Under the pieces are notes generated by a model. That model searched no databases. It was not told where the DNA came from and worked only from the letters and a program-made list of their open reading frames with translations. Shown piece after piece: positions 4,889-7,915 of a DNA stretch of 7,915 nt. The stretch lies in NCBI GenBank assembly GCA_000434635.1, contig HF988067.1:29565-37479 (forward strand). The letters are read 5' to 3'. Source of the stretch: Firmicutes bacterium CAG:110 (lineage in GTDB: Bacteria > Bacillota > Clostridia > Oscillospirales > Oscillospiraceae). The first letter of the stretch is position 1. Every line of letters starts with the position of its first letter. The translations under genes and the position numbers were made by a program.

Positions 4889-7291
4889 TTGACTGAAACC
4901 ATTTTTGCAGGGAAAATGCCCATCCTTGCTTTGCGGGGACTGTGCGTTTTCCCCGAACAGACCGTTCATTTTGAAGTTGGCCGCAGCAAGTCCGTAAAGG
5001 CGCTGGAAGCGGCCATGCAGGGCGACCAGACGCTGCTGTTGATCCCTCAGAAGGATTTGCTGGTGGACGACCCGACGCTGAAAGACCTGTATCCCGTCGG
5101 CTGTATCGCCAAGGTCAAGCAGGTGCTGAAAACGCAGGGAGAGAATCTGCGGATTCTGGTAACCGGCATCAGCCGGGGCAAGATCACCGAGCTGTCTCAG
5201 AGCGAGCCGTACCTTTCCGGTATTGTGGAATCGGCGAGTGTGGAGGAGCCGGCGGACACCATTCGCGCCCGCGCGCTGCGCCGGGAGGCCAATTCGCTGT
5301 ATGGCGTGTATCTGGAGCTGTGCGAGCATCCTGCCCAGACCGTTCAGCTGCGGATGCTGGCCAGCGAGAGCAGCGGCTTCATTGCCGACTCTATCGCCCA
5401 GAATTCCGGCATTGACTTCCCGGACAAGGCGAAAATGCTCTGCCAGCTGAACAGCGTCCGCCGTCTGGAAACTGCCGTCCAGCTTCTGCGCCGGGAGGTG
5501 GAGATGCTCCGGCTGGAAGGGGATATTCAGGAGAAGACCCGCGCCGCCATCGACCAGAACCAGAAGGACTACTTCCTGCGCGAGCAGATGAAGGCCATCC
5601 GTGAGGAGCTTGGGGAAGAGGACGACGAGGATGAATTTGATACCTACGCCCAGAGCATTCAGAATCTCCATCTGGAAGAGGAAACGGAGAAGAAGCTCCT
5701 GAAGGACGTGGAGCGGCTGAAAAAGCAGCCCTTCGGTTCTTCTGAAGGGGCGGTGCTGCGGAATTATCTGGACACCGTGCTGGAGCTGCCGTGGAACGTC
5801 AAGACCAAGGAGCGGGTGGACGTGGCCGCTGCCCGGAAGATTCTGGAGCATGACCATTTCGGACTGGAAAAGGTGAAGGAGCGAATCTTAGAAACCATCG
5901 CCGTCCGGGAAATGGCGCCCCAGATGCCGCCACAGATCCTGTGTCTGGTAGGCCCTCCCGGCGTGGGCAAGACCTCCATTTCCTATTCCATCGCCCGGAG
6001 CCTGAACCGGAAAATGGCGAGAATTTCCCTCGGCGGCATTCACGACGAGGCGGACATCCGGGGACACCGGAAGACCTACGTCGGCGCAATGCCCGGCCGT
6101 ATCATGACCGCCATGACGCAGGCGGGTAGCTGCAATCCGGTGCTGCTGCTGGACGAGATCGACAAATTGGGTTCCGACTACCGCGGCGATCCCAGTGCTG
6201 CTCTGCTGGAAGTGCTGGACGCGGAACAGAACCACGACTACCGTGACCATTATCTGGAAATCCCCTTTGATCTGTCCGACGTGCTGTTTATCACCACGGC
6301 GAATACGCTGGACACCGTGCCCCGGCCACTGCTGGACCGCATGGAGATCATTGAGCTTGGTTCTTATACGGATGAAGAAAAGTTCATGATCGCAAAGAAT
6401 CACCTGATCCCCAAGCAGCTGAAAAAGCACGGCCTGAAAAAGGCACAGCTTCGCATCACCGATGACGCCATTCGGGAGACGATTTCCTGCTACACCCGGG
6501 AATCCGGCGTGCGGAATCTGGAACGCTGCTTCGGGGAGATCTGCCGGAAGACGGACATGGAGATTCTTTCTCAGGAAACGCCGAAGAAGATCACCGTCAC
6601 CGGCGGCAATCTGGAAAACTATCTGGGCGTGCGCAAATTCCTGCCCGACCGCCTGCCATGCACCGATCAGGTGGGGCTGGTCACGGGACTTGCATGGACG
6701 AGCGTCGGCGGCGAAACGCTGGAAGTAGAGGTCAACGTCATGGACGGCTCCGGCAAGCTGGAGCTGACCGGAAATCTTGGCGACGTGATGAAGGAATCCG
6801 CCCATGCGGCGCTGAGCTACATCCGCGCCAACGCCCAGAAGCTGGGCGTCGCCCCGGACTTCTACAAGACCAAGGACATTCACGTCCATTTCCCGGAGGG
6901 GGCGGTTCCCAAGGACGGACCCTCGGCGGGCGTTACCGTCTGCACGGCCATTGTCTCCGCCCTGACGGGGGTCAGCGTGCGGCGGGATATCGCCATGACC
7001 GGTGAAATTTCTCTTCGGGGACGGGTCATGCGCATCGGCGGTCTGCGGGAGAAGACCATGGCGGCACTTCGCCACGGCGTGCGCACCGTCATCATTCCCA
7101 AGGACAACGAGCGGGATTTGGAGGAAATTGACCAGACCGTCCGGCGTCAGCTGAATTTCATCAGCGCTCAGACTATGGACACTGTGCTTTCCGCCGCGCT
7201 GAACCGGCCTGCGGAGGTCAGCCCCGCCATTCTGACGGAGCTTCCCGGGGACGTGCGTACCAGAGTGAGAAAGCCCGGCCTGCGCCAGTAA
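4889..7291 (+). CDS. lon: ATP-dependent protease Lon (LonA type)
   Basis: An 800-residue LonA-type protease that unfolds and degrades damaged and regulatory proteins in the cytosol as a homohexamer. Domains in order: N-terminal substrate-binding domain (about 10-205, opening with PILALRGLCVFP), a helical coiled region (about 205-250, with QKDYFLREQMKAIREELGE and an acidic stretch), AAA+ module with Walker A GPPGVGKT (355-362) and Walker B LLLDEID (419-425), and the protease domain with the Ser679-Lys722 dyad in KDGPSAG and GGLREKT. Lon usually has AHR shortly after this lysine; here the segment reads AALRHG, so that His is replaced. A basic tail of about 30 residues follows the protease fold. 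The start is TTG: GGAGGG (4876-4881) sits 7 bases upstream, and the next in-frame ATG (4916) would cut into the conserved N-terminus. No membrane segment of the LonB kind is present. ysxC follows after 13 bases. Confidence 0.97.
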   Translation: MTETIFAGKMPILALRGLCVFPEQTVHFEVGRSKSVKALEAAMQGDQTLLLIPQKDLLVDDPTLKDLYPVGCIAKVKQVLKTQGENLRILVTGISRGKITELSQSEPYLSGIVESASVEEPADTIRARALRREANSLYGVYLELCEHPAQTVQLRMLASESSGFIADSIAQNSGIDFPDKAKMLCQLNSVRRLETAVQLLRREVEMLRLEGDIQEKTRAAIDQNQKDYFLREQMKAIREELGEEDDEDEFDTYAQSIQNLHLEEETEKKLLKDVERLKKQPFGSSEGAVLRNYLDTVLELPWNVKTKERVDVAAARKILEHDHFGLEKVKERILETIAVREMAPQMPPQILCLVGPPGVGKTSISYSIARSLNRKMARISLGGIHDEADIRGHRKTYVGAMPGRIMTAMTQAGSCNPVLLLDEIDKLGSDYRGDPSAALLEVLDAEQNHDYRDHYLEIPFDLSDVLFITTANTLDTVPRPLLDRMEIIELGSYTDEEKFMIAKNHLIPKQLKKHGLKKAQLRITDDAIRETISCYTRESGVRNLERCFGEICRKTDMEILSQETPKKITVTGGNLENYLGVRKFLPDRLPCTDQVGLVTGLAWTSVGGETLEVEVNVMDGSGKLELTGNLGDVMKESAHAALSYIRANAQKLGVAPDFYKTKDIHVHFPEGAVPKDGPSAGVTVCTAIVSALTGVSVRRDIAMTGEISLRGRVMRIGGLREKTMAALRHGVRTVIIPKDNERDLEEIDQTVRRQLNFISAQTMDTVLSAALNRPAEVSPAILTELPGDVRTRVRKPGLRQ

Positions 7292-7304
7292 CGGAGGAAA
7301 TATT

Positions 7305-7889
7305 GTGAACTTTCAGAACGTGGAATTCCTGATTTCCGCCGCTTCCAAGGAGAATTTCCCCACAAAACGGCTTCCGGAGATTGCCTTTGCCGGGAAGTCC
7401 AACGTGGGAAAATCCTCGGTCATCAACCGCCTTTTGCAGCGGAAAAACTTTGCCCGGGTAGGGGATAAGCCGGGAAAAACCGTCCATGTGAATTACTTCA
7501 CGCTGGACGGCACCTGCTATCTGGTCGATCTGCCGGGGTACGGCTTTGCGAAGGTTTCCGCCAGCGAGAAAGAGCGCTGGGGGCGGCTGATGGAGGATTA
7601 TTTCGCAGCGAACCGCATTGATCTGGGTGTACTGATCGTGGACTACCGCCATCCGCCCACTAATAACGACATCACCATGGCGCGGTGGTTTCTGGATTCC
7701 GGGTGCCCGTTTGTGGTGGTTGCCAACAAGATGGACAAGCTGAAAAAAAGCGAGCTGGAACCGAACCTGAAGGTCATCCGGGAGGATCTGGCGCTTCCGG
7801 AGGGCTGCCCGGTGATCCCGTTCTCCGCGGAGAAGGGGAACGGCCGGGACGAGCTGGTGAAGTACATTCTTGCCGCCGTAAAAAAGTAA
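7305..7889 (+). CDS. ysxC: Ribosome biogenesis GTP-binding protein YsxC/EngB
   Basis: A 194-residue TRAFAC GTPase of the EngB/YihA/YsxC family, full length for the family. It binds the 50S subunit and is needed for late ribosome assembly in the bacteria where it has been studied. GTPase motifs: G1 GKSNVGKSS (30-38), G2 in KPGKT (55-59), G3 DLPGYG (75-80), G4 NKMDK (141-145) and G5 SAEKG (174-178). The family-typical DYRHPP (113-118) is also present. G4 reads NKMD where many relatives have TKxD; both forms fit the N/TKxD rule. The start is GTG, supported by GGAGG at 7293-7297, 7 bases upstream. The lon stop lies just 13 bases before it, so the two genes are almost certainly co-transcribed, as lonA and ysxC are in Bacillus subtilis. 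No terminator is visible in the 26 bases left after the stop. Confidence 0.97.
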   Translation: MNFQNVEFLISAASKENFPTKRLPEIAFAGKSNVGKSSVINRLLQRKNFARVGDKPGKTVHVNYFTLDGTCYLVDLPGYGFAKVSASEKERWGRLMEDYFAANRIDLGVLIVDYRHPPTNNDITMARWFLDSGCPFVVVANKMDKLKKSELEPNLKVIREDLALPEGCPVIPFSAEKGNGRDELVKYILAAVKK

Positions 7890-7915
7890 TACTATTTCCT
7901 GATTAAAATCTTTGA

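Noticed and set aside
5888..7075. Minus-strand open frame of 395 codons opposite lon, plus another of 333 codons at 4856-5857
   Set aside because: Both lie opposite the conserved Lon domains, have no recognisable protein features, and are explained by GC-rich codon bias.

Overview
The window looks like chromosomal DNA from a GC-rich member of the Clostridia, with Oscillospiraceae/Ruminococcaceae-type gut Firmicutes as the best guess. The reasons are the gene neighbourhood (tig-clpP-clpX-lon-ysxC), strong AGGAGG-type ribosome binding sites, a near-consensus sigma-A-type promoter, and a SleB-type cell wall hydrolase of the kind common in endospore formers. The species cannot be named from the sequence alone. 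Every gene lies on the + strand and the stretch is densely coding. The longest gap is 127 bases (1455-1581). No RNA genes, insertion sequences, CRISPR repeats or phage genes were seen.

Layout. Positions 1-726 hold the 3' part of a gene for a two-domain cell wall enzyme: the end of a C39-like cysteine peptidase domain, then a SleB-like hydrolase domain. A small metallophosphoesterase gene follows (765-1454). A promoter at 1487-1515 then opens the main block. That block is tig (trigger factor, 1582-2883), clpP (2953-3534), clpX (3566-4825), a strong intrinsic terminator (4841-4869), lon (4889-7291, TTG start) and ysxC/engB (7305-7889, GTG start). The last 26 bases hold nothing recognisable.

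How the genes work together. Trigger factor meets nascent chains at the ribosome exit tunnel. ClpX unfolds substrates and feeds them to the ClpP peptidase chamber. Lon is a self-contained ATP-dependent protease, and YsxC is a GTPase needed for 50S subunit assembly. The block therefore runs from protein birth to protein disposal. The terminator between clpX and lon should lower lon-ysxC expression relative to tig-clpPX, or uncouple the two.

This is a well-known, conserved housekeeping cluster, and I do not see an undescribed system in it. The points most worth a second look are the terminator at the lon start, whose 3' arm can also pair with the lon ribosome binding site, and the C39-like/SleB domain fusion at the left edge.
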